This document shows, one piece after another, positions 26,130 to 34,608 of a stretch of 64,000 bases of DNA. Positions within the stretch are counted from its first letter, which is position 1; each line of letters opens with the position of its first letter. The stretch is from the NCBI RefSeq assembly GCF_039954625.1, contig NZ_CP157199.1:248001-312000 (forward strand). The letters are read 5' to 3'. The stretch is from Pontimicrobium sp. SW4. GTDB taxonomy: Bacteria; Bacteroidota; Bacteroidia; Flavobacteriales; Flavobacteriaceae. Both the position numbers and the translations under genes were made by a program. The notes below the pieces were generated by a model. That model was given only the letters and a program-made list of their open reading frames with translations, did not search any database and was not told the origin of the DNA.

Positions 26130-27077
26130 ATGTCAGAGACAATAGAAAAAGTAAAATGCTTAATTATTGGTTCAGGACCTGCAGGTTATACAGCTGCAAT
26201 TTATGTAGCAAGAGCTAATATGAACCCAGTATTATACCAAGGGACACAACCAGGAGGGCAATTAACAACGACAAATGAAGTTGAGAATTTTCCAGGATAT
26301 CCAGATGGTGTAACTGGACCTGAAATGATGATTCAATTACAACAACAGGCTGAAAGGTTTGATACAGATGTTAGAGATGGATGGGTTACTAAAGTAGATT
26401 TTTCTGGAGATATTCATAAGGTTTGGGTAAATGATACTAAGGAAATTCATTGTGAAACAGTGATTATCTCAACAGGAGCATCTGCAAAATATTTAGGTTT
26501 AGAATCTGAGCAAAAATATCTAAAACTAGGTGGAGGTGTATCTGCTTGTGCAGTTTGCGATGGATTTTTCTATCGAGGCCAAGAAGTTGTTATTGTTGGA
26601 GCAGGTGATTCGGCTTGTGAAGAAGCTCACTATTTATCAAAGTTATGCACCAAGGTGACTATGTTAGTTAGAAGAGATGAATTTAGAGCATCTAAGATTA
26701 TGGCTGCTAGAGTTAAGAATACTGAAAATATTGAAATTCTTTTTAATACCGAAACAGATGAAGTATTAGGAGACGGTCAAGTTGTAACTGGTGTTAGAGT
26801 TTTTAATAACCAAACAAACGAAAAGCACGATATTCCAGCAACTGGATTTTTTGTAGCTATTGGTCATAAACCGAATACCGATATTTTTAAAGACTATTTA
26901 GAGTTAGATGAAACAGGTTATATCATCAATAAGCCTGGAACATCAAAGACAAATATTGATGGTGTATTTGTTAGCGGAGATGCAGCAGATCATGTCTATA
27001 GACAAGCAGTAACAGCAGCAGGAACAGGATGTATGGCTGCGTTAGATGCTGAACGTTATTTAGCTGCTAAAGAATAA
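26130..27077 (+). CDS. trxB: Thioredoxin-disulfide reductase
   Basis: A 315-residue low-molecular-weight thioredoxin reductase. FAD-binding IIGSGPAGYTAAIYVARA near residue 11, the redox motif CAVC (Cys140, Cys143), the NADPH-binding VGAGDSACEEAHYL near 157 and the closing VFVSGDAADHVYRQAVTAAG near 270 are all intact. It keeps thioredoxin reduced in the cytoplasm, which in turn supplies DsbD two genes upstream and probably the LMW-PTP-type ArsC at the window end. I use ATG 26130 and not TTG 26118. A bidirectional terminator follows. Confidence 0.95.
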   Translation: MSETIEKVKCLIIGSGPAGYTAAIYVARANMNPVLYQGTQPGGQLTTTNEVENFPGYPDGVTGPEMMIQLQQQAERFDTDVRDGWVTKVDFSGDIHKVWVNDTKEIHCETVIISTGASAKYLGLESEQKYLKLGGGVSACAVCDGFFYRGQEVVIVGAGDSACEEAHYLSKLCTKVTMLVRRDEFRASKIMAARVKNTENIEILFNTETDEVLGDGQVVTGVRVFNNQTNEKHDIPATGFFVAIGHKPNTDIFKDYLELDETGYIINKPGTSKTNIDGVFVSGDAADHVYRQAVTAAGTGCMAALDAERYLAAKE

Positions 27078-27112
27078 TATATAACTAGTAATTGACTAGA
27101 AACTATAAAAAG

Positions 27113-27149
27113 CCTCAATCTATTATAAATTAAATGGTTGAGGTTTTTT
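27113..27149 (+). terminator. Terminator between trxB and the convergent histidine kinase gene
   Basis: CCTCAA (27113-27118) pairs with TTGAGG (27138-27143), with T run 27144-27149 on the plus strand and an A run before the stem that would serve the minus strand. The loop of 19 bases is long, so strength is uncertain. Confidence 0.55.
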
Positions 27150-27195
27150 AGTACAACACAATTAGCTTCTAATCTAACAGTTTTTGGATTAATTA

Positions 27196-28539
27196 TTAAA
27201 ATACTAGACTAAAAACAGAGCCTTCATCTTCAATACTATTGACTAAAATTTTGCCTTTATGTAATAGCATTATTTGCTTGCAAAGACTTAAACCAATTCC
27301 ACTTCCTGTCATTTTACTTGTAAAAAAAGGAATAAAAATTTGTTCCAATATGTCTTGCGGGATTCCACTACCATTATCAAAAACCTTAATAATAATATCT
27401 CTATTCGAATTTTGAGAAGCTTGAACTTTTATTTGGGCATCTTTTTTATTTTTACAAGCATCAACAGCATTTAATATTAAGTTTATTAGAACTTGTTCTA
27501 TGAGATGTAAATCTATATCAAGTTCTAACTTTGGTGTATTTATATTAAAGTCTATGGCAATGTTTTTTGCCTTTATTGACGGCTCCATTAGTAACTGAAT
27601 ATTCTTGAATAAATCAGCGACTTTCGTTTTTTGAAGATTTAAGTGAGTAACTTTACTTAAACTACGGTATGTTTTTGCGAATTTTAAGAGTCCTTCGCTT
27701 CTACTTTTAATAGTTTTTATCCCTGCATTAAGATCTTCAGGTTCAAGTTTATGCTCTTCTGGATTCTCCAAAGTCAACTGTAAATTTCTTTGCAAAGTAT
27801 CTGCTAAAGATGAAATAGGCGCAATAGAATTCATTATTTCATGAGTCATGACGCTCAATAATTTTTTCCAAGATTCAGACTCATTTTTATTCAATGTATC
27901 ATTTATATTTTGAATAACTATTAATTTGAAAGCATCATCTTGAACTTGAAAAACCGTATCTGAAATTAAAATTTTTATCTTTTCATTTTGAACTACTATT
28001 GAAATAGAGTTAGGTTCTCTATGATAGGTCTCAAAAATAGTTGCATATAACTTGGGTTTCCTGTTTTCTAAAAATCGAATGTTTTTAAAAGAGGGAACAT
28101 CTAAAGTTTCTCCAAAAGAATTATTGCTCCATAATACATCTCCAGATTCAAGGTTATATGCAATAATACCAATATCAACCATTTCTAAAATCTTTTGCAG
28201 ATAGACGTATTGTGCTTCGTTTTTAGAATTTATGTCTTTTATGGTTCGGTTTATTTCGTTAAACCCTGTGTATAGAAACCTAATATCACTTGGACCTCTG
28301 TCCTCGGGAAACCATCTTGAAAAATCACGATATTTTACTGCTTCAAAAAAGTCATCCATTGCGACAAAACGGCGTTTAACGAATGAATAAATATTGTTAA
28401 GCAAATACACTATTGCAAAGCCAGATAAGACAATAAAAGTAACCTTGTTGGTATATATAAAATATGCTAAACTTAGAATTGAAAAAACAAGAAAGAGTAT
28501 TCTTAAAAAGAGTCTAAAAATGTAGCCTTTATAGTTCAT
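27196..28539 (-). CDS. Sensor histidine kinase partner of the sigma-54 regulator
   Basis: A 447-residue membrane histidine kinase. Two N-terminal hydrophobic segments (residues about 8-28 and 32-52) with almost no periplasmic loop are followed by a PAS-like region (VDIGIIAYNLESGDVLWSNN, residues 121-140) and an NtrB-like catalytic core: H-box SVMTHEIMNSIAPI with His233, N-box LILNAVDACK near 355, G1 DNGSGIP and G2 GSGIGLSLCKQI near 415. The lack of an external sensor loop suggests it senses the membrane or a partner protein, perhaps the exporter itself. It overlaps the response regulator by 11 bases, so they are co-translated. Confidence 0.9.
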   Translation of the reverse strand: MNYKGYIFRLFLRILFLVFSILSLAYFIYTNKVTFIVLSGFAIVYLLNNIYSFVKRRFVAMDDFFEAVKYRDFSRWFPEDRGPSDIRFLYTGFNEINRTIKDINSKNEAQYVYLQKILEMVDIGIIAYNLESGDVLWSNNSFGETLDVPSFKNIRFLENRKPKLYATIFETYHREPNSISIVVQNEKIKILISDTVFQVQDDAFKLIVIQNINDTLNKNESESWKKLLSVMTHEIMNSIAPISSLADTLQRNLQLTLENPEEHKLEPEDLNAGIKTIKSRSEGLLKFAKTYRSLSKVTHLNLQKTKVADLFKNIQLLMEPSIKAKNIAIDFNINTPKLELDIDLHLIEQVLINLILNAVDACKNKKDAQIKVQASQNSNRDIIIKVFDNGSGIPQDILEQIFIPFFTSKMTGSGIGLSLCKQIMLLHKGKILVNSIEDEGSVFSLVF

Positions 28540-29878
28540 ATTTATCTAATCTTCTATATAAAGCTGCTCGTGTTATTCCTAATTCTTTTGCAGATTTTGA
28601 AATATTTCCTTTGTGTTTTTCTAGTACTATAAGAATAGCATTTTTCTCGATATCGTCTAAGTTCATGGTACTATCGCTAGTACTAGAATTTATAGGCTGT
28701 TCGATTGAAGAAAATACTAAATCTTCAGGTTTTAGAATGTTTCCATCAGTCATAATAACAGCTCTTTCTAAAACATATTGAAGCTCTCTTACATTTCCTG
28801 GAAATGGGTGTTTCTTTAATTTTGAAATAAATCCAGAATCTAGAGAAAAGGTATTCTTGTTATATTTTTCAGCGTAAATTTCAATAAAATATTTTGCTAG
28901 TATTGTAATATCATTTTTACGATCTTTTAAAGGAGGTACTATAATATCAACTGTATTAATTCTGTAAATTAAATCTTTCCTAAATTTCTTTTCATCTGCT
29001 AATGTTTTTGGCTCAATATTAGTGGCGCAAATAAGTCTAATATCTATAGGAATAGATTCATTGGAGCCTAATGGGGTTACTTGCCTGTTTTGTAAAACTG
29101 TTAAAAGACGTACCTGTTGGCCTAATGTAATATTACCTATTTCATCCAAAAAAAGTGTGCCACCATTAGCAGCTTCAAAGCGTCCCTTACGATCTTCTCT
29201 TGCATCTGTAAAAGCTCCTTTTTTATAGCCAAATAATTCACTTTCGAATAATGAAGAAGATAATGACCCAACATCTACTTTAATAAAGGGCTTGTCTTTT
29301 CTGTTAGAATTTTCATGTAAGGCGCGAGCTATTAAATCTTTACCAGTGCCGTTTTCTCCTAATATTAAAACATTGGCATCTGTAGGAGCAACTTTTTTAA
29401 GTTTGACAAATACATCTTTCATTGCATCGCTATCACCTATAATCTCTGCGCTAATAGAGTTTAAAGCGGCCTCTTTTTTAGTATTAGATTTTTTAGATTG
29501 AAGAATAGATGTTATAATATCTAGAATTTTTTCGTTCTTCCAAGGCTTTACTAAAAAATCAGAGGCACCTTCCTTTAAACCTCTTATGGCTAAGTCAATA
29601 TCTGCGTAAGCAGTAATTAAAATAACATCAGTTTCAGGTTTTTGATTTTTAATTTTATTTAGCCAAAAAATGCCTTCATTTCCAGTGTTAACTAAACCAT
29701 TAAAATTCATATCTAAAATTATAACATCGAATTTTTTACTAGCGATTTGTGAATTTATGTTGCTAGGATTTTTTTCGATAACTACTTCTTTAACCAATGG
29801 CTTGAGTAAGAGGCGTAATGCCGTTAGCACATCGAGGTCATCATCTATTACTAATATTGTAGCTTCTTTTAGTACCAT
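28529..29878 (-). CDS. NtrC-type sigma-54-dependent response regulator
   Basis: A 449-residue regulator with three domains. The receiver (1-125) has DDD at 12-14 and the phosphorylated Asp56 in IILDMNFNG. The AAA+ domain (about 150-385) has Walker A GENGTGKDL, GAFTDA in place of the usual GAFTGA sigma-54 contact loop, and Walker B GGTLFLDEIG. A Fis-type helix-turn-helix lies at the end (GNISKSAKELGITRAALYRRL). Start chosen at ATG 29878, not the TTG nine bases upstream. It diverges from the export operon; the inverted repeat at 29950-29989 is its likely binding site. It should activate that operon, and perhaps its own. Confidence 0.92.
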   Translation of the reverse strand: MVLKEATILVIDDDLDVLTALRLLLKPLVKEVVIEKNPSNINSQIASKKFDVIILDMNFNGLVNTGNEGIFWLNKIKNQKPETDVILITAYADIDLAIRGLKEGASDFLVKPWKNEKILDIITSILQSKKSNTKKEAALNSISAEIIGDSDAMKDVFVKLKKVAPTDANVLILGENGTGKDLIARALHENSNRKDKPFIKVDVGSLSSSLFESELFGYKKGAFTDAREDRKGRFEAANGGTLFLDEIGNITLGQQVRLLTVLQNRQVTPLGSNESIPIDIRLICATNIEPKTLADEKKFRKDLIYRINTVDIIVPPLKDRKNDITILAKYFIEIYAEKYNKNTFSLDSGFISKLKKHPFPGNVRELQYVLERAVIMTDGNILKPEDLVFSSIEQPINSSTSDSTMNLDDIEKNAILIVLEKHKGNISKSAKELGITRAALYRRLDKYEL

Positions 29879-29949
29879 ATAATACAATAATACAATATTA
29901 TATTCAGCTTGTAAAAATTAGAAAAAGAAAAAAATATAAGCTTAAAAAT

Positions 29950-29989
29950 GTGTCCGTTTACGTGCATGAAGTGTATCAAAAACGGACAC
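29950..29989. promoter_or_regulatory. Perfect inverted repeat, likely enhancer site for the sigma-54 regulator
   Basis: GTGTCCGTTT (29950-29959) and AAACGGACAC (29980-29989) are perfect inverted repeats separated by 20 bases. The inside can be read as two tandem NtrC-like sites, TGTCCG-N4-CGTGCA (29951-29966) and TGTATC-N5-CGGACA (29972-29988). It lies between the divergent regulator and the export operon, about 73 bases upstream of a -24-like element. Function is inferred from position and shape. Confidence 0.6.
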
Positions 29990-30041
29990 TTTAAATTTTA
30001 GTCAAAAACATAAAAAGCTGTTTGTGAGTACTTTGTGTTTT

Positions 30042-30058
30042 TGGCATCATCTTCACTA
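30042..30058 (+). promoter_or_regulatory. Possible sigma-54 promoter of the export operon
   Basis: TTGGCATC (from 30041) matches the -24 half of the consensus TTGGCACG-N4-TTGC. The -12 half reads TCAC, where GC is expected, so the match is incomplete. Its place between the inverted repeat and the ATG at 30086 supports it. Confidence 0.35.
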
Positions 30059-30085
30059 TATACTATTGTAATTAAAAAAACTAAA

Positions 30086-31336
30086 ATGGACGTTCCAATT
30101 AAAAAGAAAAAATTTTCAAAATCACGATTAACATTAATTATTGGTGGGTTAGCAATTATAGCCTTAATTGTTTTTGTTATTTCTAGTACTTCAGGCGGTT
30201 CTAAATTAAATGTAGAAAAAGAACGTATTTCTATTAATACTGTTACTAACAATGTGTTTCAAGAGAATATTCCAGTGAACGGAATAGTTTTACCTATTAG
30301 TACTATTTATCTAGATGCTTTAGAAGGTGGTCGCGTAGAAGAAAAATATGTTGAGGATGGTGCTATATTAAAAAAGGGAGAGCCTATTTTAAGATTGTCT
30401 AACACAGATTTAGAATTGACTTTAATCAATCAAGAAACATCAGTTTACAATCTATTAACTCAAATGCAAATTTCGCAAAATGCTGCAAGACAAAATACTA
30501 TTAATAGACGCAATCAATTTACTGATGTAGAAAATAGTCTTATTGAGGCGAAACGTTTATATGATTTAAATAAACGTCTTTATGAAAAAGATGCTATTGG
30601 TCGACAAGATTATGAATCTTCTAAAAATAATTACGACTATCAAAAGCAACGTATGCAGTTGGCAAAACAGGTATTAAGCCAAGACTCTATAGCATCTAAG
30701 CAAGAATTTAGTCAGGCACAGAGTTCTTATGCAAGAACTCAAAATGCTTTAGAGTTAATGAGGAAAAAAGTTGGTGATTTAGTTGTTAAAGCTCCAGTAG
30801 ATGGTCAGCTTACTTCTTTAGATGCAGAGATAGGTCAATCTAAAACTAAAGGAGAGCGTCTAGGGCAAGTGGATGTGCTAAGTGGTTTTAAAGTACGTGT
30901 AGATATTGACGAACATTATATTTCAAGAATTTATAATGGGCAAAAGGGAACATTTACATTTAATAATAAACAATATGTTTTAGTCATCAAAAAGGTATTC
31001 ACTCAAGTTACAAATGGTCGTTTTCAAGTAGACATGCATTTTGAAGGGGATGTGCCAGAAGGCATACGTCGAGGTCAAAATTTACAAATTAGAGTGGCTT
31101 TAAGTGCAGAAAAAGAAGCCTTACTAGTTTCTAAAGGAGGATTTTTTCAAAAAACGGGAGGTAACTGGATTTTCAAGGTTAGTGATGACGGAAATTCAGC
31201 TTATAAAGTAAATATTAAACTAGGAAGTCAAAATACAGAGTATTACGAAGTTCTCGACGGATTAAATCCTGGTGATAAAGTTATTACATCTAGCTATGAC
31301 AGCTATGGAGATACAGAAGAATTAATATTAAAATAA
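30086..31336 (+). CDS. HlyD/MacA-type periplasmic adaptor of the ABC exporter
   Basis: A 416-residue membrane fusion protein. One N-terminal membrane anchor (residues 14-34), a barrel-sandwich lipoyl half (GGRVEEKYVEDGAILKKGEPIL near 90), a long coiled-coil hairpin (about 120-240, LYEKDAIGRQDYESSKNNY), the second lipoyl half (VVKAPVDGQLTSLDAEIGQS near 250) and a beta-barrel/membrane-proximal part. It would link the inner-membrane permeases to the TolC-type channel. Start is ATG 30086; the GTG at 30035 would run through the promoter region. It is the first gene of a nine-gene export operon with an ATPase 14 bases downstream. Confidence 0.92.
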   Translation: MDVPIKKKKFSKSRLTLIIGGLAIIALIVFVISSTSGGSKLNVEKERISINTVTNNVFQENIPVNGIVLPISTIYLDALEGGRVEEKYVEDGAILKKGEPILRLSNTDLELTLINQETSVYNLLTQMQISQNAARQNTINRRNQFTDVENSLIEAKRLYDLNKRLYEKDAIGRQDYESSKNNYDYQKQRMQLAKQVLSQDSIASKQEFSQAQSSYARTQNALELMRKKVGDLVVKAPVDGQLTSLDAEIGQSKTKGERLGQVDVLSGFKVRVDIDEHYISRIYNGQKGTFTFNNKQYVLVIKKVFTQVTNGRFQVDMHFEGDVPEGIRRGQNLQIRVALSAEKEALLVSKGGFFQKTGGNWIFKVSDDGNSAYKVNIKLGSQNTEYYEVLDGLNPGDKVITSSYDSYGDTEELILK

Positions 31337-31350
31337 GAAATCAATATAAC

Positions 31351-32037
31351 ATGAGTGCAATGATACAAATAACCGACTTAGAAAAATTTTATAGAACCGA
31401 AGAAGTTCAAACCATAGCTTTAAACAAATTATCTTTTGATGTAAAGCAAGGCGAATTTGTTGCTATTATGGGGCCTTCTGGTTGCGGTAAATCTACTTTG
31501 CTAAATATACTTGGACTGTTAGATAATTCCGATGGAGGGAGTTTTAAATTCAATGGTGAAGAAGTTTCAGGATATAACGAACGTAAGCGATCTGAACTAA
31601 GAAAGCATAATGTAGGATTCGTTTTTCAAAGCTTTAATCTTATAGACGAGTTAACAGTTTTTGAAAATGTAGAACTTCCATTAATCTATACAGGTGTAAA
31701 ACCTGCCGAGAGAAAAGTGCAAGTAGAGGCAGTTTTAGAAAAAATGCAAATTATGCACAGACGAAATCATTTTCCGCAGCAATTATCTGGTGGTCAGCAA
31801 CAACGTGTTGCTGTAGCCCGAGCTGTGGTGAATAATCCTAAATTGATTTTAGCCGATGAGCCAACAGGAAATCTAGATAGTACAAATGGTAATGAGGTTA
31901 TGGATTTACTTATTGACTTAAATGATGCAGGAACTACAATTATTATGGTAACTCATAGCGAGCATGATGCAAAATACAGTCATCGCATTATACGCATGCT
32001 AGACGGTCAAAAAGTAACCGAGAATATTTTAGCTTAA
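31351..32037 (+). CDS. ABC transporter ATPase, MacB/LolD type (first copy)
   Basis: A 228-residue ATPase of the MacB/LolD/FtsE group. Walker A GPSGCGKST near residue 39, Q-loop VFQSFNL, signature LSGGQQQRVAVARA near 140, Walker B LILADEPTGNLD near 160 and H-loop MVTHSEHD are intact. It powers the FtsX-like permeases that follow. A 140-base gap with short AATCAATC repeats separates it from the first permease. The start ATG 31351 is 14 bases after the adaptor stop. Confidence 0.95.
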   Translation: MSAMIQITDLEKFYRTEEVQTIALNKLSFDVKQGEFVAIMGPSGCGKSTLLNILGLLDNSDGGSFKFNGEEVSGYNERKRSELRKHNVGFVFQSFNLIDELTVFENVELPLIYTGVKPAERKVQVEAVLEKMQIMHRRNHFPQQLSGGQQQRVAVARAVVNNPKLILADEPTGNLDSTNGNEVMDLLIDLNDAGTTIIMVTHSEHDAKYSHRIIRMLDGQKVTENILA

Positions 32038-32177
32038 AAGAAGAATACGCATCAATCAATAATCAATCAATCGGGCAATTTCACTTCGGTATAAGAAATA
32101 ACCAACCAGTAAATCAATTTGTACTGAAGTGTTAAAGCTAATTCAATCAACAAAACGAACAGTAATTCTTATAAATT

Positions 32178-34583
32178 ATGCTTAAAAATTATTTCAAAAT
32201 AGCGTTTAGAAACTTGTTAAAGAACAAGGTGTATTCATTCATTAATATTTCTGGATTAGCCATTGGTATGGCTGCAACCATGATGATAGGATTGTGGATA
32301 ATGGATGAGCTTAGTTACGATAATTACTTTGAAAATAAATCTAACATCGCTCAAGTATATGAGTCGTCGTCCAGTAATGGTAATATAGAAACTAGTCCAG
32401 CAATTCCAAGACCATTAGAATTTGCTTTACGACAAGATTATAATGACAATTTTAAGCATATTGTTATGGCGTCTTGGACGCAACCTAGATATCTAAGTTT
32501 TGGCGAAACCAATATAAACAGATCAGGGAACGCCATGCAAGAAGACGGTCCAGAAATGTTGAACTTAGAAATTGTTGAAGGGATAAGAGATGGGTTAAAA
32601 GAAATAAATGCCATTATGCTTTCTCAATCTTCTGCAAAGGCATTATTTGGTTCAGAAACTGCTATTGGTAAAATCGTAAAAGTTAATAATCAAGACGACT
32701 TAATTGTCTCTGGAGTTTATAAGGATATACCTGAGAATAATTCGTTTAATGACACGGATTATTTAATCCCATGGAAGTATTATATAACTACTCAACAATG
32801 GATAGAAAGAGCTAAAACATCTTGGGGCAATAATTCGTTTCAAATGTTTGTGCAAATTAATGAGAACACAACAATGGAAGCCATTACAGCTAAAATTATT
32901 GATGTTAAGAAAAACGCATCACCAGGTGAAGCGGAATTTAATCCTCAAGTTTTCTTATTCCCAATGAAAGACTGGTATTTAAGAGGCGATTTTGAAAACG
33001 GTGTTCAGTCTGGTGGGCGCATTGAAAATGTATGGTTATTTGGTATTATTGGTTTGTTTGTACTGTTATTAGCGTGTATTAATTTTGTTAATTTAAGTAC
33101 AGCACGTTCTGAAAAAAGAGCAACCGAAGTAGGCATACGAAAATCTATAGGATCGCAAAGAGGTCAGCTAATATTTCAGTTTTTAAGCGAATCGTTTTTA
33201 ATTGTTGTTTTATCATTTGTATTTGCTCTTGGTATTGTACTATTGTTTTTAAATGGCTTTAATAACTTAGCTAGTAAGTCGATTGTTTTTCCATGGGTGA
33301 ATATTATGTTCTGGCTAATCTCACTTGTTTTTATAATAATTACCTCATTTTTAGCAGGGAGTTATCCAGCATTATATTTATCTTCCTTTAATCCAGTTAC
33401 CGTTTTAAAAGGAACTTTTAAAGCGGGACGTTATTCGTCGTTACCAAGAAAAGTGCTTGTTGTAACTCAATTTACCGTTTCTATTGCACTAATTATTGGA
33501 ACCTTAGTAGTCATGAATCAAATTCAACATAGTAAAGATAGACCTGTTGGATATGATAAGGAAGGCTTGATTCAAATCCCAGTGATGAGTTCACAGTTTA
33601 TAGGGAAGCACGAAACAATGCGGAATCAGTTTATTGCTTCAGGTGGAGCCGTAAAAATGACCACAATGAGTGGTCCAATGACCAGTGTTTGGTCTAATCG
33701 AAGTGGCTATACATGGGAAGGTAAAACCGAAGGCTTTCAAGAGGATTTAGCATATACGTCGGTTAATTATGATTTTGTTGAAACCTTAGGTTTAAAGATC
33801 CTTGAAGGACGAGGGTTTTCACGAGAATTTGCTACAGATTCTAATGCTGTAATTCTTAATGAAACAGCTGTGAAGTATATGAATTTAACAAATCCAATAG
33901 GTAAGTTCATTAAAGATTCAGACATAGATGATCCTAGTCCAGAGCCACCGTTAAGAATTGTTGGTGTTGTTGAAGATATGATAATTCAATCGCCTTATAG
34001 TCCAGTAAAACAGGCCATGTATGTTTTTGAAAAATATGGAAATATAGCTTACTATAATTTGAGATTAAATCCAGCAAAAGGAACTAGTGAAAACTTAGAA
34101 TTAATAGAAAGTACCTTTAAAAAGAACTTTCCTAATACACCTTTTGATTTTCAATTTGTAGACGAAGAATACGGCAGGAAATTTAGAGCTGAAGAACGTA
34201 TTGCGAGCTTAGCTAAAGTATTTACAGGATTAGCCATATTTATTAGCTGTTTAGGTTTATTCGGATTAGCCGCTTTTGTAGCAGAGCAACGTACAAAAGA
34301 AATTGGCGTTCGCAAAATTTTAGGAGCTTCTGTTAGTCAATTATGGATGATTCTTTCAAAGGATTTTATAACACTTGTTGTTATATCGCTTTTAATTGCT
34401 TCGCCTATTGCCTATTACGTTATGAGTCAATGGTTGCTCAAGTTTAGTTATCGAACAGATATTTCATTGAGTGTATTCTTAATCGCTAGTTCAGGAGCAC
34501 TTATAATAACACTTATAACGGTAAGCTTTCAATCTGTTAAAGCAGCAACATCAAACCCAGTAGATTCATTAAGAACAGAGTAA
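32178..34583 (+). CDS. MacB/FtsX-type ABC permease 1
   Basis: An 801-residue permease, about twice the length of MacB-type half proteins. It has an N-terminal membrane segment (SFINISGLAIGMAATMM), a periplasmic MacB-like domain, three segments with RATEVGIRKSIGSQRGQL near residue 313, a second periplasmic domain, and three more segments with RTKEIGVRKILGASVSQLW near 710. The tail is NPVDSLRTE, conserved in all four permeases here. Proteins like this export lipids, peptides or antibiotics by moving adaptor and channel from outside (mechanotransmission) and do not form a pore. It is the first of four adjacent paralogues. Confidence 0.9.
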   Translation: MLKNYFKIAFRNLLKNKVYSFINISGLAIGMAATMMIGLWIMDELSYDNYFENKSNIAQVYESSSSNGNIETSPAIPRPLEFALRQDYNDNFKHIVMASWTQPRYLSFGETNINRSGNAMQEDGPEMLNLEIVEGIRDGLKEINAIMLSQSSAKALFGSETAIGKIVKVNNQDDLIVSGVYKDIPENNSFNDTDYLIPWKYYITTQQWIERAKTSWGNNSFQMFVQINENTTMEAITAKIIDVKKNASPGEAEFNPQVFLFPMKDWYLRGDFENGVQSGGRIENVWLFGIIGLFVLLLACINFVNLSTARSEKRATEVGIRKSIGSQRGQLIFQFLSESFLIVVLSFVFALGIVLLFLNGFNNLASKSIVFPWVNIMFWLISLVFIIITSFLAGSYPALYLSSFNPVTVLKGTFKAGRYSSLPRKVLVVTQFTVSIALIIGTLVVMNQIQHSKDRPVGYDKEGLIQIPVMSSQFIGKHETMRNQFIASGGAVKMTTMSGPMTSVWSNRSGYTWEGKTEGFQEDLAYTSVNYDFVETLGLKILEGRGFSREFATDSNAVILNETAVKYMNLTNPIGKFIKDSDIDDPSPEPPLRIVGVVEDMIIQSPYSPVKQAMYVFEKYGNIAYYNLRLNPAKGTSENLELIESTFKKNFPNTPFDFQFVDEEYGRKFRAEERIASLAKVFTGLAIFISCLGLFGLAAFVAEQRTKEIGVRKILGASVSQLWMILSKDFITLVVISLLIASPIAYYVMSQWLLKFSYRTDISLSVFLIASSGALIITLITVSFQSVKAATSNPVDSLRTE

Positions 34584-34608
34584 TCAATTAATCAAAAAAA
34601 CGAATGTT

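Noticed and set aside
30035..30085. GTG start for the adaptor protein
   Set aside because: It would run through the sigma-54-like promoter; ATG 30086 gives a normal N-terminus before the membrane anchor.
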